From positions 62,001 through 126,000 of the forward strand of contig NZ_JACHCZ010000002.1 of assembly GCF_014207255.1 (NCBI RefSeq): DNA of 64,000 nt, given 5' to 3'. Below are positions 17,066 through 26,342 of the stretch, piece by piece. The notes below the pieces were generated by a model that made no database searches, was not told the DNA's origin, and saw only the letters and a list, made by a program, of their open reading frames with translations. The translations under genes and the position numbers were made by a program. This DNA is from Pseudomonas sp. JAI120. GTDB lineage: Bacteria > Pseudomonadota > Gammaproteobacteria > Pseudomonadales > Pseudomonadaceae. The stretch's first letter is position 1. Each line of letters opens with the position of its first letter.

Positions 17066-18439
17066 ATGCCCCAACGCCAAGTCATCAATGCCTCCGTCAG
17101 CCCCAAGGGCAGCCTCGAAACCCTGTCCCAACGTGAAGTCCAGCAACTGAGCGAAGCCGGTACCGGCAGCATCTACACTCTGTTTCGCCAGTGCGCCCTG
17201 GCGATCCTCAACACCGGCGCGCATATCGATAACGCCAAGACCATCCTCGACGCCTACAAAGACTTTGAAGTGCGCATCCACCAGCAGGACCGTGGCGTGC
17301 GCCTGGAGTTGTTGAACGCCCCCGCCGACGCCTTCGTCGATGGCGAAATGATCGCCAGCACTCGCGAAATGCTGTTCAGCGCCCTGCGCGACATCGTCTA
17401 CACCGAGAACGAACTGGACAGCCAGCGCATCGACCTGAGCAACTCCCAGGGCATCACCGACTACGTATTCCACCTGCTGCGCAACGCTCGCACGCTACGC
17501 CCGGGCGTGGAGCCGAAGATCGTGGTGTGCTGGGGCGGGCACTCGATCAATACCGAAGAATACAAATACACCAAGAAAGTCGGCCACGAACTCGGCCTGC
17601 GCAGCCTCGACGTGTGCACCGGTTGCGGCCCTGGCGTGATGAAAGGCCCGATGAAGGGTGCGACCATTTCCCACGCCAAGCAACGCATCACCGGCGGGCG
17701 TTACCTGGGCCTGACCGAGCCGGGCATCATTGCTGCCGAAGCGCCGAACCCCATCGTTAACGAACTGGTGATCCTGCCGGACATCGAAAAGCGCCTGGAA
17801 GCCTTCGTGCGCGTTGGCCACGGCATCATTATCTTCCCCGGCGGCGCCGGCACGGCTGAAGAGTTTCTGTACCTGCTGGGCATCCTGATGCACCCGGACA
17901 ACCGCGACGTGCCCTTCCCGGTCATTCTCACCGGGCCGAAACAAGCCGCGCCGTACCTGCAACAACTGCACGCCTTCGTCGGCGCCACCCTCGGTGAAGC
18001 CGCGCAGGCGCACTACCAGATCATCATCGACGACCCGGCCGAAGTGGCCCGCCAGATGACTGCCGGCCTCAAGGCGGTGAAGCAGTTCCGCCGTGAGCGC
18101 AACGACGCGTTCCACTTCAACTGGCTGCTGAAGATCGACGAAGGCTTCCAGCGCCCGTTCGACCCGACCCACGAAAACATGGCCAGCCTGCAACTGAGCC
18201 ACGCACTGCCGCCCCATGAGCTGGCGGCCAACCTGCGCCGGGCGTTCTCCGGGATCGTGGCCGGTAACGTCAAGGACAAGGGCATTCGCCTGATCGAACA
18301 ACACGGCCCGTACGAGATCAACGGCGACCCGGCCATCATGAAGCCACTGGATGAGCTGTTGCAGGCGTTTGTCGCCCAGCACCGCATGAAGTTGCCGGGC
18401 GGCGCGGCGTATGTACCGTGCTATCGCGTGGTGCAGTGA
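17066..18439 (+). CDS. ppnN: Pyrimidine/purine nucleotide 5'-monophosphate nucleosidase PpnN (YgdH)
   Basis: This 457-residue cytoplasmic enzyme cleaves nucleoside monophosphates to free base and ribose 5-phosphate. E. coli PpnN (454 residues) is stimulated by (p)ppGpp. A family-specific N-terminal domain (about 1-145) precedes the lysine-decarboxylase-like (LOG) Rossmann domain with CWGGHSINTEEY, TGCGPGVMKGPMKGA and the signature PGGAGTAEEF. A C-terminal domain follows, ending in CYRVVQ. An AAGGAAT ribosome site precedes ATG 17066; the upstream in-frame start at 17036 adds nothing conserved. It works in purine salvage and so relates functionally to the purine transport cluster at 5.5-10.3 kb, though the two are far apart. 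Confidence 0.92.
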   Translation: MPQRQVINASVSPKGSLETLSQREVQQLSEAGTGSIYTLFRQCALAILNTGAHIDNAKTILDAYKDFEVRIHQQDRGVRLELLNAPADAFVDGEMIASTREMLFSALRDIVYTENELDSQRIDLSNSQGITDYVFHLLRNARTLRPGVEPKIVVCWGGHSINTEEYKYTKKVGHELGLRSLDVCTGCGPGVMKGPMKGATISHAKQRITGGRYLGLTEPGIIAAEAPNPIVNELVILPDIEKRLEAFVRVGHGIIIFPGGAGTAEEFLYLLGILMHPDNRDVPFPVILTGPKQAAPYLQQLHAFVGATLGEAAQAHYQIIIDDPAEVARQMTAGLKAVKQFRRERNDAFHFNWLLKIDEGFQRPFDPTHENMASLQLSHALPPHELAANLRRAFSGIVAGNVKDKGIRLIEQHGPYEINGDPAIMKPLDELLQAFVAQHRMKLPGGAAYVPCYRVVQ

Positions 18440-18625
18440 GCTAGCCCGGCACTGCCGCGCGCTTGATGACAGCCGCCAGGCTTCAACTGGCGGTCGGTCA
18501 TAGTTTGTATTGCTTTGCGGCGTGGGTAAGCGTGCGGCAGGACTGAGTTCGGACTAGTTTTTATAGGCCGACTCACCCCACCTGAAGAGCGACCTATGGA
18601 CCAACGGATATTGCCCTCCACCATT

Positions 18626-18643
18626 CCTTACCCTAAGGTAAGG
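18626..18643. promoter_or_regulatory. Operator-like dyad overlapping the toxin-antitoxin ribosome-binding region
   Basis: CCTTACC-CTAA-GGTAAGG is a perfect 7-bp inverted repeat just upstream of the antitoxin gene. Its right arm contributes to the AAGGAG Shine-Dalgarno sequence at 18640-18645. AbrB/VapB-type antitoxins typically bind such palindromes to repress their own operon; overlap with the ribosome site also allows RNA-level control. Confidence 0.6.
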
Positions 18644-18667
18644 AGCATCATGTTGGAGATCTTTACT

Positions 18668-18910
18668 ATGGCGACCGCCACACTTACCTCAAAAGGGCAA
18701 ATCACCATCCCCGTCCAAGTCAGGACCGCACTTGGCCTGGAAACAGGCGACCGCGTCGAGTTCGTCGAAACGGAAGATGGCAAGTTTTCCATCATTGCAG
18801 CGAGCAAGACTGTCCATGATCTCAAGGGGTTGATCCAGAAGCCTGCCAGGGCTGTGTCCATTGACGACATGAACCGCGCCATCGCAGCGCAGGGAGCGAA
18901 GGCTGGATGA
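18668..18910 (+). CDS. AbrB/MazE/SpoVT-family antitoxin (VapB-like)
   Basis: This 80-residue protein has a swapped-hairpin AbrB DNA-binding domain at the N-terminus (ATLTSKGQITIPVQVRTALGLETGDRV) and a short C-terminal toxin-binding tail (KAVHDLKGLI-like, then SIDDMNRAIAAQG). It should neutralise the downstream PIN-domain toxin and repress the operon. The ATG at 18668 has GGAG 9 nt upstream and gives the usual start. An in-frame ATG at 18650 follows a stronger AAGGAG with only 4-nt spacing and would add six residues, so the start is not certain. The toxin gene overlaps its stop by 4 nt (ATGA). Confidence 0.88.
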   Translation: MATATLTSKGQITIPVQVRTALGLETGDRVEFVETEDGKFSIIAASKTVHDLKGLIQKPARAVSIDDMNRAIAAQGAKAG

Positions 18911-19302
18911 TCGGACTGGATACCAATGTACTGGTGCGCTACGTCACCCAGGATGATCCCGTTCAATCCCCCAAGGCATCCGAGTTGATCGAGTCCCTCA
19001 CCACACTTTCGCCAGGGTTTGTCAGCCTGGTCTCCGTGGTGGAGCTGGTGTGGGTATTACAGAGCTGCTACCAATCCGCCAAAAATGACATCGTCGTCGT
19101 TCTGGAAACCCTGCTGCGCACCCGTGAATTGACCATCGAACATGCCGAAGTCATCTGGCAGGCGCTTCGACGGTTCACGGCCAACAACGCCGATTTCGCC
19201 GACTGCCTGATAGAGCGCTGCGCCCACGCCGCCGGGTGCGAATACACCGCCACCTTTGACCTCAATGCGGCCAAGGCAGCGGGCATGAAGCGTCTGGGCT
19301 GA
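18907..19302 (+). CDS. PIN-domain ribonuclease toxin (VapC family)
   Basis: This 131-residue PIN-domain endoribonuclease is the toxin partner of the preceding AbrB-type antitoxin. The acidic metal-binding residues are visible as Asp5 (GLDTNVLV), Glu46 (VVELVW), Asp96/Asp99 (NADFADCLI) and Asp118 (ATFDLNAA). VapC toxins cleave tRNA or rRNA and arrest growth when the antitoxin is degraded. Coupling through the ATGA overlap is typical. The pair sits between unrelated core-type genes, as mobile toxin-antitoxin modules often do. The RNA target is unknown. Confidence 0.9.
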   Translation: MIGLDTNVLVRYVTQDDPVQSPKASELIESLTTLSPGFVSLVSVVELVWVLQSCYQSAKNDIVVVLETLLRTRELTIEHAEVIWQALRRFTANNADFADCLIERCAHAAGCEYTATFDLNAAKAAGMKRLG

Positions 19303-19373
19303 GCCGGAACATTGCGGCGACGGGCAGGCTTTGGTAAAAGTCGCGCTAATCCCTGTTCGAGAGAAAGCCCCAC

Positions 19374-19745
19374 GTGCGCACGCTTCTTCTTGCTGCCCTG
19401 GCCCTGACGCCGTCCCTCGCCCTGGCCGAGATCATCTGGCCCGACCTGCCGAAGAGTTGCTTCGTCAGCGGGCGCTCTGCCACCAGTGTGGATGTCGACA
19501 CCGGCTGCGCAGCGTTCCTGATCAATGTGAAAGGCAAAGCGGCGGGTACGCCGATCAAGGTGGATATTCCCCAATACGCTTTTCACATCGACGAAGCCAG
19601 CGGCAAAGAGACACCGGTGATCATCATCCAGGCCGAAGAGAATGGAGAGGTCAAGGCCGTGGGATACAAGGAACTGGGCACCGATCAACTCGGTGCCGCG
19701 CTGCTGCGGGAAGTACGGCTCCTGGGTACAAAGAAGCCCTCCTAG
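19374..19745 (+). CDS. Hypothetical secreted/periplasmic protein
   Basis: This 123-residue protein starts with GTG (19374). The N-terminus MRTLLLAALALTPSLALA is a convincing Sec signal peptide, cleaved before EIIWPDL. The mature part is short, with two cysteines (Cys29 in KSCFVSG, Cys45 in TGCAAF) that could form a disulfide, and predicted beta strands. No enzymatic motif was recognised. It lies 72 nt after the toxin gene and converges with a lipoprotein gene 8 nt beyond its stop. Function is unknown. Confidence 0.65.
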   Translation: MRTLLLAALALTPSLALAEIIWPDLPKSCFVSGRSATSVDVDTGCAAFLINVKGKAAGTPIKVDIPQYAFHIDEASGKETPVIIIQAEENGEVKAVGYKELGTDQLGAALLREVRLLGTKKPS

Positions 19746-19752
19746 TCGGGGT

Positions 19753-20082
19753 TCAACGAACCCAGCCACCCACCTGCCAGTGGTAACCATCATTGCGCTG
19801 CACCCAATGCGGATGCACATAACGATAGCCTTCGCGCACCGGCTCCCAATGGCCGTGTACAGCAACGTAGCGCCCGCCTTCCCAGCGCCAGTAACCACGT
19901 GACCATATGTAACCTTCACGTACGGCAGGCTCGACTTCGATGATCTGGGCCGGCGGCGGTTGTGGCGCAACCACCTCGACATATTCACGCTGTACAGGCC
20001 GTCGCTCATGCACCACGCGCTCCTGCACACACCCGGACGCCGCGACCACAACTGCCGCTAATGCCGCGTAACGTAACAACAT
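19753..20082 (-). CDS. Small YXWGXW-type repeat lipoprotein
   Basis: This protein of about 109 residues has a lipoprotein signal (MLLRYAALAAVVVAASGC, lipobox ASGC), so it is probably anchored in the outer membrane. The mature chain has a Pro-rich linker (PQPPPAQI) and then Tyr/Trp/His repeats of the kind YIWSRGYWRWEGGRYV, HGHWEPVREGYRYV and HPHWVQRNDGYHWQ, matching the YXWGXW repeat family of unknown function. The frame extends to 20118, but ATG 20082 starts the signal peptide properly. Confidence 0.8.
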   Translation of the reverse strand: MLLRYAALAAVVVAASGCVQERVVHERRPVQREYVEVVAPQPPPAQIIEVEPAVREGYIWSRGYWRWEGGRYVAVHGHWEPVREGYRYVHPHWVQRNDGYHWQVGGWVR

Positions 20083-20213
20083 ACAACCCCCTCGGGCGTT
20101 ATCGCCCAACACCTGCACCGGTAAAAATGCCCCCGTGTTTCAGCCGTGCTCCTGCTCAGGCCTGGGTACTTTTTTAACAGGTTGTGTCTGTCGGATTGCT
20201 GAAGCAGCACGCA

Positions 20214-21110
20214 TCAAGGGTGACCGAAGCTTCTCAACACCGCTTCGACAAAACGTCTCAGCTTGGCCGTACGCTGGCGGTTCGCCGTGTAGACAAGGTG
20301 CATCGGCCGGCTCGGCGCTTCAAAGTCCGGCAGCACTCTCACCAATTCGCCTCTGGCCAACGCCTCGCGCAAGAAGTCCTCCGAACCGAGCACGATGCCA
20401 AAACCATCCAGCGCAGCCGACATCAAGGCGCGGCTTTCGTTGATCTGCAAACGGCTGGCGACCTGAACCTTGTGTGGGGTCGCCCCGTCGTAAAGTACCC
20501 ACTCGCGGTCTACCGGCCGCGACCAGAAGGCGTAGCCGAGGCATTCGTGATGCTCAAGATCCGCCGGGGCCTTCGGGGTACCACGTGCCGCCAGGTATTC
20601 CGGCGAAGCACAGACCACCAGACGGTAAGGTGCCAGTGGCCTGGCTGTCAGACCCGTGGTCGCCAGGGGGCCGATACGAAAAGCGGCTTCATAGCCCTCC
20701 TCCACCAGGTCCACGAAACGGTCGGTCAGGTGCAAGTCAATTTCCACATCCGGGTTGTCGCGCAGGAACCCGGTAATCAACGGCATCAGGCTGTAGGAAC
20801 CGAAGGTGACGGGAGCGGTGATTTTCAGCTTGCCGCGCGGTGTGTCGTTCATGATCTGCGCCAGTGAATCGGCAGCCTCGGCTTCTACCAGGATATGTTT
20901 GCAACGCTCGTAGTACGCGCTCCCCAGTTCCGTCAGGCTTTGCCTTCGTGTGGTGCGGTTAAGTAAGCGAGCGCCCAGGCGCTGCTCCAGCGCGGTGACA
21001 TGCTTGGCCACCATCTGCGGCGATATGCTCAAGCGCTCGGCAGCCCGCGCGTACGAGCCCAACTCTGCAGCCATCACAAAGGCATTCATGCTCGACAGGC
21101 GATCCATCAT
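20214..21110 (-). CDS. LysR-family transcriptional regulator
   Basis: This 298-residue LysR regulator has an N-terminal helix-turn-helix (RAAERLSISPQMVAKHVTALEQ) and a C-terminal effector-binding domain. Two consecutive ATG codons (21110, 21107) could start it; GGAG lies 6 nt before the first. It is divergent from the NADP-dependent oxidoreductase gene at 21209, 98 bp apart. This is the classic LysR arrangement, so it probably controls that gene. It belongs to the same broad subgroup as the regulator at 11527. The effector is unknown. Confidence 0.86.
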   Translation of the reverse strand: MMDRLSSMNAFVMAAELGSYARAAERLSISPQMVAKHVTALEQRLGARLLNRTTRRQSLTELGSAYYERCKHILVEAEAADSLAQIMNDTPRGKLKITAPVTFGSYSLMPLITGFLRDNPDVEIDLHLTDRFVDLVEEGYEAAFRIGPLATTGLTARPLAPYRLVVCASPEYLAARGTPKAPADLEHHECLGYAFWSRPVDREWVLYDGATPHKVQVASRLQINESRALMSAALDGFGIVLGSEDFLREALARGELVRVLPDFEAPSRPMHLVYTANRQRTAKLRRFVEAVLRSFGHP

Positions 21111-21208
21111 TCCCTACTCCCAGTAACAACATCCACACCAAAACGACTATTTATCGCCGATTGGTTGCCAATCATCATAACCGCTCCCCCATTCATTGGA
21201 GCAAGACC

Positions 21209-21874
21209 ATGAAGATTGGTGTTATTGGAGCAGGCTTTATCGGGCGCGCCGTGGCCCAACTGGCGCTGGCGGCCGGGCACGAAGTGATGTTGAGCAACTC
21301 CCGTGGCCCCCACACCATGAGCAGCGTAGTGAGCGGCATACTCGGCGTGCAGGTGGGCAGTGCCGACGACGCCGCCAAATTCGGCGATGTGGTGCTCGTG
21401 GCGATCCCCCTGGAGCATTACCGCAGCGTCCCGGCGCAATGGCTGGAGGGCAAGACCGTGATGGACGCCAATAATTATTACCCGAACCGCGACGGCCATA
21501 TCCCGGTACTGGATCGCTTTGAAACCACTACCAGCCGGTTGCTCGCCGAGCATTTGCCCCATTCACATGTGGTGAAAGTGTTCAACGCGATCTTCGCTCC
21601 CGACCTGACGCAGGACGCCCGCCCCCACGGTGCACCCGACCGCCGAGCGTTGCCGGTGGCAGCGGATGACGACGCAGCGAAGGCACGCGTCATCACGCTA
21701 CTCGACGAATTGGGTTTCGACGCCGTGGATGCCGGTAGCCTGGATGAGAGCTGGCGGTTGGAACGCGGCAAGCCTGCCTATTGCGTCGCGCTGGACCAGG
21801 CTGGCTTGAAGGCAGCGCTGGCCGCCGCCGAGCGTACGGTTGAACTGCCGCCTGTCGAGCGCTCTCGCACTTGA
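21209..21874 (+). CDS. NADPH-dependent F420 reductase-like / NAD(P)-binding oxidoreductase
   Basis: This 221-residue Rossmann-fold protein has the dinucleotide site at its very start (MKIGVIGAGFIGRAVAQLAL), followed by MLSNSRGPHT and FGDVVLVAIPLEHY. This layout is that of the NADP_oxidored_2/F420-dependent reductase family, short proteins that act on an unidentified small substrate. The upstream in-frame start at 21161 adds residues before the Rossmann strand and is not favoured; GGAGCAAGACC precedes ATG 21209. A strong terminator follows 7 nt after the stop, so it is a single-gene unit, probably controlled by the divergent LysR regulator. Confidence 0.8.
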   Translation: MKIGVIGAGFIGRAVAQLALAAGHEVMLSNSRGPHTMSSVVSGILGVQVGSADDAAKFGDVVLVAIPLEHYRSVPAQWLEGKTVMDANNYYPNRDGHIPVLDRFETTTSRLLAEHLPHSHVVKVFNAIFAPDLTQDARPHGAPDRRALPVAADDDAAKARVITLLDELGFDAVDAGSLDESWRLERGKPAYCVALDQAGLKAALAAAERTVELPPVERSRT

Positions 21875-21881
21875 CCCCATA

Positions 21882-21920
21882 AAAAAGCCCGCTGACCGTT
21901 ACCGGTTCAGCGGGCTTTTT
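21882..21920. terminator. Bidirectional Rho-independent terminator
   Basis: The stem AAAAAGCCCGCTGA/TTCAGCGGGCTTTTT with a roughly 10-nt loop is flanked by A- and T-runs. It serves both the rightward oxidoreductase gene and the leftward mqo gene. Confidence 0.9.
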
Positions 21921-21959
21921 GTTAGCGGTAAGGTCCTGACTCAGGGCCTCGCCAGCAGC

Positions 21960-23606
21960 TTACAGCGCCAGGTCAGACGCCGGCTTGCTCGGCTCAGCCG
22001 CAGGCTTGGCGGCCTCGGTGGCCTTAGGAGCAGCCTGTTGCGGAATCGCGGGCGGTGCAGGCAGTTGCAGGATATTGGCGGTGTAGGCCCATTCCTTGGC
22101 AACAGCCTCAGGACTGTCGTTCAGCTTGGTGCCGTAGCTCGGTACGATCTGGTGCAGTTTTGCCTGCCACTCAGGGGTCGCGACCTTGTCCTTGAACACT
22201 TTCTGCAGCACGGTCAGCATGATCGGAGCCGCGGTGGACGCGCCTGGCGATGCACCCAACAGGCCTGCAATGGTGTTGTCGGCGGAGCTGACCACTTCGG
22301 TACCGAGTTTCAGGACGCCGCCCTGTTCTTCGTCACGCTTGATGATCTGCACGCGCTGACCGGCTTGCCACAGGCGCCAGTCGGATTGCTTGGCGTTCGG
22401 GAAGTACTCTTGCAGCGCCTTGAAGCGGTCGTCATCCGACAGCATCAGTTGGCCGGCGAGGTACTCGACCAGTGGGTATTCACGAATACCGACTTTGGTC
22501 ATTGGCCAGATGTTGTGGGTGGTGGTGCTGGTCAGCAGGTCCAGGTACGAGCCTTCTTTCAGGAACTTGGTCGAGAAGGTGGCGAATGGGCCAAACAGAA
22601 TCACGCGCTTGCCATCCAGCACGCGGGTGTCCAGGTGCGGAACCGACATCGGTGGCGCGCCAACCGAAGCCTTGCCGTAGGCCTTGGCCAGGTGCTGCTC
22701 GGCGACGGTTGGGTTATCGGTCACCAGGAACGAGCCGCCGACCGGGAAGCCTGCGTATTCCTTGGCCTCAGGAATGCCCGACTTTTGCAGCAGGTGCAGT
22801 GCACCGCCGCCGGCGCCGATGAACACGAACTTGGCGTCGGTTTCAGTCTTGGTGCCGTCTTTCAGGTTTTTGTAGCTGACACGCCACGAGCCGTCGGCGT
22901 TCTTGGTGATGTCCTGCACTTCGCTCGACAGTTTCAGGTCGAACTTAGGCGTGGTTTGCAGGTGAGCGACGAACTGGCGGGTAATCTCGCCGAAGTTCAT
23001 GTCGGTACCCAGCGGGCTCCAGGTAGCCGCGATTTTCTGGTTCGGGTCACGCCCTTCCATCATCAGCGGAACCCATTTGGCGATCTGCGCCGGGTCTTCG
23101 GAGTACTGCATGCCGGCAAACAGCGGGCTCGCTTGCAGGGCTTCGTAGCGCTTCTTGAGGAACTTGATGTTGTCATCGCCCCACACAAAACTCATGTGCG
23201 GTGTGGCGTTGATGAACGAACGCGGGTTCTTCAGCACACCCTGCTGGACCTGCCAGGACCAGAACTGACGGGAGATCTGGAACGCTTCGTTGATCTCGAC
23301 CGCTTTCGGGATCTCAACGTTGCCGTTCTTGTCTTCCGGGGTGTAGTTCAACTCAGCCAGGGCCGAGTGACCGGTACCGGCGTTGTTCCAGCCGTTGGAG
23401 CTTTCTTCGGCGACGCCGTCGAGACGCTCGACCATTTCCATCGACCAGCCCGGCTCCAGTTCGTTAAGCCAGACACCCAGGGTTGCACTCATGATGCCGC
23501 CGCCGATCAGCAGCACATCGACTTTCTTTGCCTCTTCCGCGTGAACGGACGTGATCCCCATCGACAAAGCCAGCCCCAGCAGGGCAGTGTTTACTTTTTT
23601 AAACAT
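21960..23606 (-). CDS. mqo: Malate:quinone oxidoreductase with signal peptide and Ala/Pro-rich tail
   Basis: This 548-residue FAD enzyme oxidises malate to oxaloacetate and passes electrons to the quinone pool at the membrane. The FAD motif [16 protein letters not shown] and [25 protein letters not shown] are family hallmarks. It starts [17 protein letters not shown] with a Sec-like signal ending near SVHA-EE, as in E. coli Mqo. The last 35 residues form an Ala/Pro/Lys-rich low-complexity tail after the family ends. A GTG nine bases upstream could add three residues, but ATG 23606 has an AGGTG site 6 nt before it. Pseudomonads often carry more than one mqo. Confidence 0.93.
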   Translation of the reverse strand: MFKKVNTALLGLALSMGITSVHAEEAKKVDVLLIGGGIMSATLGVWLNELEPGWSMEMVERLDGVAEESSNGWNNAGTGHSALAELNYTPEDKNGNVEIPKAVEINEAFQISRQFWSWQVQQGVLKNPRSFINATPHMSFVWGDDNIKFLKKRYEALQASPLFAGMQYSEDPAQIAKWVPLMMEGRDPNQKIAATWSPLGTDMNFGEITRQFVAHLQTTPKFDLKLSSEVQDITKNADGSWRVSYKNLKDGTKTETDAKFVFIGAGGGALHLLQKSGIPEAKEYAGFPVGGSFLVTDNPTVAEQHLAKAYGKASVGAPPMSVPHLDTRVLDGKRVILFGPFATFSTKFLKEGSYLDLLTSTTTHNIWPMTKVGIREYPLVEYLAGQLMLSDDDRFKALQEYFPNAKQSDWRLWQAGQRVQIIKRDEEQGGVLKLGTEVVSSADNTIAGLLGASPGASTAAPIMLTVLQKVFKDKVATPEWQAKLHQIVPSYGTKLNDSPEAVAKEWAYTANILQLPAPPAIPQQAAPKATEAAKPAAEPSKPASDLAL

Positions 23607-24099
23607 CAGTAGCACCTATGATAAAACGCCATCCGCCCCACCGCCCCTGATCATGGGCAACCCTCAATCACGCTGCGCCAGGCAACGCACCGCGGGGTTT
23701 GCACAGTCACTCGGGGACCGCAGGGTGGGCACACAAGGCCGACGTATCGACCTCACTTTTATGTCCCTTCTGCGCTGACTTCTTATCATTATTGGCTTCA
23801 GCTACCTGGGCGACAGCCAACCGCCGGGACGTATACGGATGTACGTACCGAGGAAAGACTAGACCAAGACGGCGCGCAGAATATCACGCTAAACGGCGTT
23901 TATGCGTCGTTTGGCCAATTGACAGTTCTAAATCGCGGGTTTTAACGCGCGGATGTCAAGCGTGGCAAGCGTGACGTGGGGTCACAGGGTGTTTAATGAA
24001 ACTGAACTCTGCCAAAAAAGGCTGTTCTAGACACCTTCGTCGCTGCTTGCGTAGCATCGGCGGCTTTCCCCCGTATCACCCTTCAACACAGAGCGATCC
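23607..24099. other. Intergenic region without a recognisable gene
   Basis: These 493 bp lie between the divergent mqo and MFS genes. Short open frames exist on the plus strand, but none has a plausible ribosome site or family similarity. The promoters of both genes must be here. I see no tRNA-like fold and no long repeat. Confidence 0.6.
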
Positions 24100-25287
24100 A
24101 TGTCTATCCACCAAACTCCCGGGCATGTGCTGCCCGCGCGCAGCGCCGCAAAAATGGAAGCTGCCATGGCCGTGGGCGCTTTCGCTATCGGTACCGGCGA
24201 ATTCGCAATCATGGGTTTGATGCCCGACATCGCCCAGAACCTGGGTTTAAGCGAACCCCAAGTCGGCCACGCCATCAGCGCCTATGCATTGGGCGTGATG
24301 GTCGGCGCCCCACTGCTGGCCATCCTCGGCGCCAAGCTGCTGCGCAAACATATGCTGCTGTTGCTGATGGGCCTGTATGCCCTGGGCAACCTCGCCACCG
24401 CCTTCACCCCGACCTTCGGCTCACTGGTGGCGTTCCGCTTTATCAGCGGCCTGCCCCACGGCGCCTACTTCGGCATTGCCGCGGTGGTCGCCTCGAGCAT
24501 GGTGCCCAACGACAAACGCGCCGGCGCCGTAGCGCGGGTGATGATGGGCCTGACCCTCGCAATGCTGCTCGGCAACCCAATCGCCACCTTCCTCGGCCAG
24601 CACTTGGGCTGGCGCTCGGCGTTTGCACTGGTGAGCGTGATCGCCCTGTGCACCATCGCCCTGGTCTGGCAATTCGTGCCCCATCGCCACGACGAACAAC
24701 GCAGCGACCCACGCAAGGAACTGCGCGCCTTCACCAAACCCCAGGTGTGGATGGCCCTGTCGATTGGTGCCATCGGTTTTGCCGGCATGTTCTGCGTGTT
24801 CAGCTACCTGGCGCCGACCATGCTGGAAGTGACCAAAGTGTCGCCGCAGTGGATTCCATTTGGTCTGGCAGCGTTTGGCGTGGGCGGGATTATCGGCAAC
24901 ATCGCCGGCGGCAAGCTGTTTGATCGCATGCAGTTTCGCGCGGTGGGTTGGATTCTGGTGTGGTCGATGGCCGTGTTGCTGTTCTTCCCCCTCGCGGCGT
25001 CCTCGCTATGGGGCGTGCTGCTGAGCATGGGTCTGGTGGGCACCATGGTGTCGTTGGCCGCGCCGTTGCAGATCCGTCTGATGGACATCGCCCACGAAGC
25101 GCCAAGCCTCGCAGCGGCATCGAACCACGCGGCGTTCAATCTGGCGAACGCACTGGGGCCGTGGTTTGGCGGGATGGCGATTACAGCTGGATACGGCTGG
25201 ACCAGCACCGGCTACATAGGCGCAGCCACGGCGCTGGTTGGGCTCGGCATCTACTTGATAGCACGGCGAATGCAGGGAGGGCATTAA
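24100..25287 (+). CDS. MFS transporter, DHA1 family (AraJ/YdhP-like efflux)
   Basis: This 395-residue, 12-TM inner-membrane major-facilitator protein has TM1 AVGAFAIGTGEFAIMGLMPDIA, a conserved motif D-like segment (GNPIATFLGQHLGWRSAF) between TM5 and TM6, and a paired second half. It resembles the AraJ/YdhP sugar- or drug-efflux group; the AIGTGEF and GLMPDI motifs are frequent there. It is monocistronic with its own upstream region. The substrate cannot be predicted. Confidence 0.82.
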   Translation: MSIHQTPGHVLPARSAAKMEAAMAVGAFAIGTGEFAIMGLMPDIAQNLGLSEPQVGHAISAYALGVMVGAPLLAILGAKLLRKHMLLLLMGLYALGNLATAFTPTFGSLVAFRFISGLPHGAYFGIAAVVASSMVPNDKRAGAVARVMMGLTLAMLLGNPIATFLGQHLGWRSAFALVSVIALCTIALVWQFVPHRHDEQRSDPRKELRAFTKPQVWMALSIGAIGFAGMFCVFSYLAPTMLEVTKVSPQWIPFGLAAFGVGGIIGNIAGGKLFDRMQFRAVGWILVWSMAVLLFFPLAASSLWGVLLSMGLVGTMVSLAAPLQIRLMDIAHEAPSLAAASNHAAFNLANALGPWFGGMAITAGYGWTSTGYIGAATALVGLGIYLIARRMQGGH

Positions 25288-25446
25288 GCGCCCCGGGCCT
25301 GTAAGCACACTTCAATCGTCAGGAACAGCGAACAATCGGTGTAATGGAGGCTGTTTTACTTCCGTTCAGCCAAGGTTCAGGTTGGATCCAATAAGCACAA
25401 GCTGTAACATGTCCGTCATGTTTATTCCAAATGACAAGGACGTGCT

Positions 25447-26286
25447 GTGAGCTTTCCTGACACAGGTGTATTGCAGAGTTTTCCGATGACACTCACTCAT
25501 CGCAACGCGACAATCTTCACCATCGCTCCCACCGACCACAGAACGCAGCAGGCGATTCAGGACCTGATCGACACGCGACACCAACTGACAGACCGCATCA
25601 GCGCACCGCTCAAAGGGAAGGAAGCCACCCTGTTCGCCAAATCCCAGCCGCTGGACAGCCTCAGACCCAAATTGCGAGTGACTTTCGGGCGCGCCAAGCG
25701 AGACGGTGCGTTTGACTGGCCGGTCGAAGAGGTCATCAACACCCTCGGCGCCCAGAAACGCGGTGCACCGATTGCTGGCTTGTATGGGTTCGGTTACCGA
25801 AAGTCAGCGCTTGGCCTGATCCAGGAATTCTTCATCTTTACCGAGATGCTGGAGGGTTACCTTAATGGCCTGGAATGGCTCAAGCAGGAGCGTGACATTC
25901 AGAGCCTGATCACCGCGTCGTTCAAACTGTTGCGCTGCCTGCATAGCAAAGGCGTAGTGCACATGGACTTCTGGGCAAACAATGTGATGATCAACCTGGA
26001 GCAGCCGACGCACGCCAAGGCCATCGACCTGGAAAACTGCTTTCTCTCGCCAACGGATTACTTGTCCGAGGTGCTGGCGTTTCAATTTGGGTTCTATTAT
26101 AGGCGGGAGATTTTCCGGTTCATGATCGAAGAGGATTACGACCGGAGGGTGCTGCAAGAACTTGGCAACTACGACGGCGTTGATCGCGCTCGCTTTGACG
26201 AAATCTACACGTCAAGCAAACATGAAAACATCAGCCGCCGCGCCAGGCGCGAGATTTTCCATAAAGGGGTTGTGGTAACGGGCTGA
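25447..26286 (+). CDS. Kinase-fold protein (lipopolysaccharide kinase/RIO-like), function unknown
   Basis: This 279-residue protein has a protein-kinase-like catalytic loop with the H-x-D-x4-N pattern in VVHMDFWANNVM (His172, Asp174, Asn179). A metal-binding Asp in KAIDLENCFL (Asp194) takes the place of DFG. A Lys-containing strand (LRVTFGRAKRDG) precedes it. This layout fits the WaaP/InaA/Kdo-kinase group, which phosphorylates lipopolysaccharide core sugars, but no LPS genes are near. A GTG start at 25447 has AAGGA 6 nt upstream; ATG 25486 is an alternative. It is the first gene of the accessory stretch before dusA. Substrate is not inferable. Confidence 0.7.
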   Translation: MSFPDTGVLQSFPMTLTHRNATIFTIAPTDHRTQQAIQDLIDTRHQLTDRISAPLKGKEATLFAKSQPLDSLRPKLRVTFGRAKRDGAFDWPVEEVINTLGAQKRGAPIAGLYGFGYRKSALGLIQEFFIFTEMLEGYLNGLEWLKQERDIQSLITASFKLLRCLHSKGVVHMDFWANNVMINLEQPTHAKAIDLENCFLSPTDYLSEVLAFQFGFYYRREIFRFMIEEDYDRRVLQELGNYDGVDRARFDEIYTSSKHENISRRARREIFHKGVVVTG

Positions 26287-26342
26287 CTCACCTCCCCCAG
26301 CGACAAGGGCGCTTGCCCCGCCGGGCTATATGCGATGCGCCA

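Noticed and set aside
21960..23606. Signal peptide on Mqo as a novelty
   Set aside because: E. coli Mqo has a comparable N-terminal segment, so it is a known family trait.
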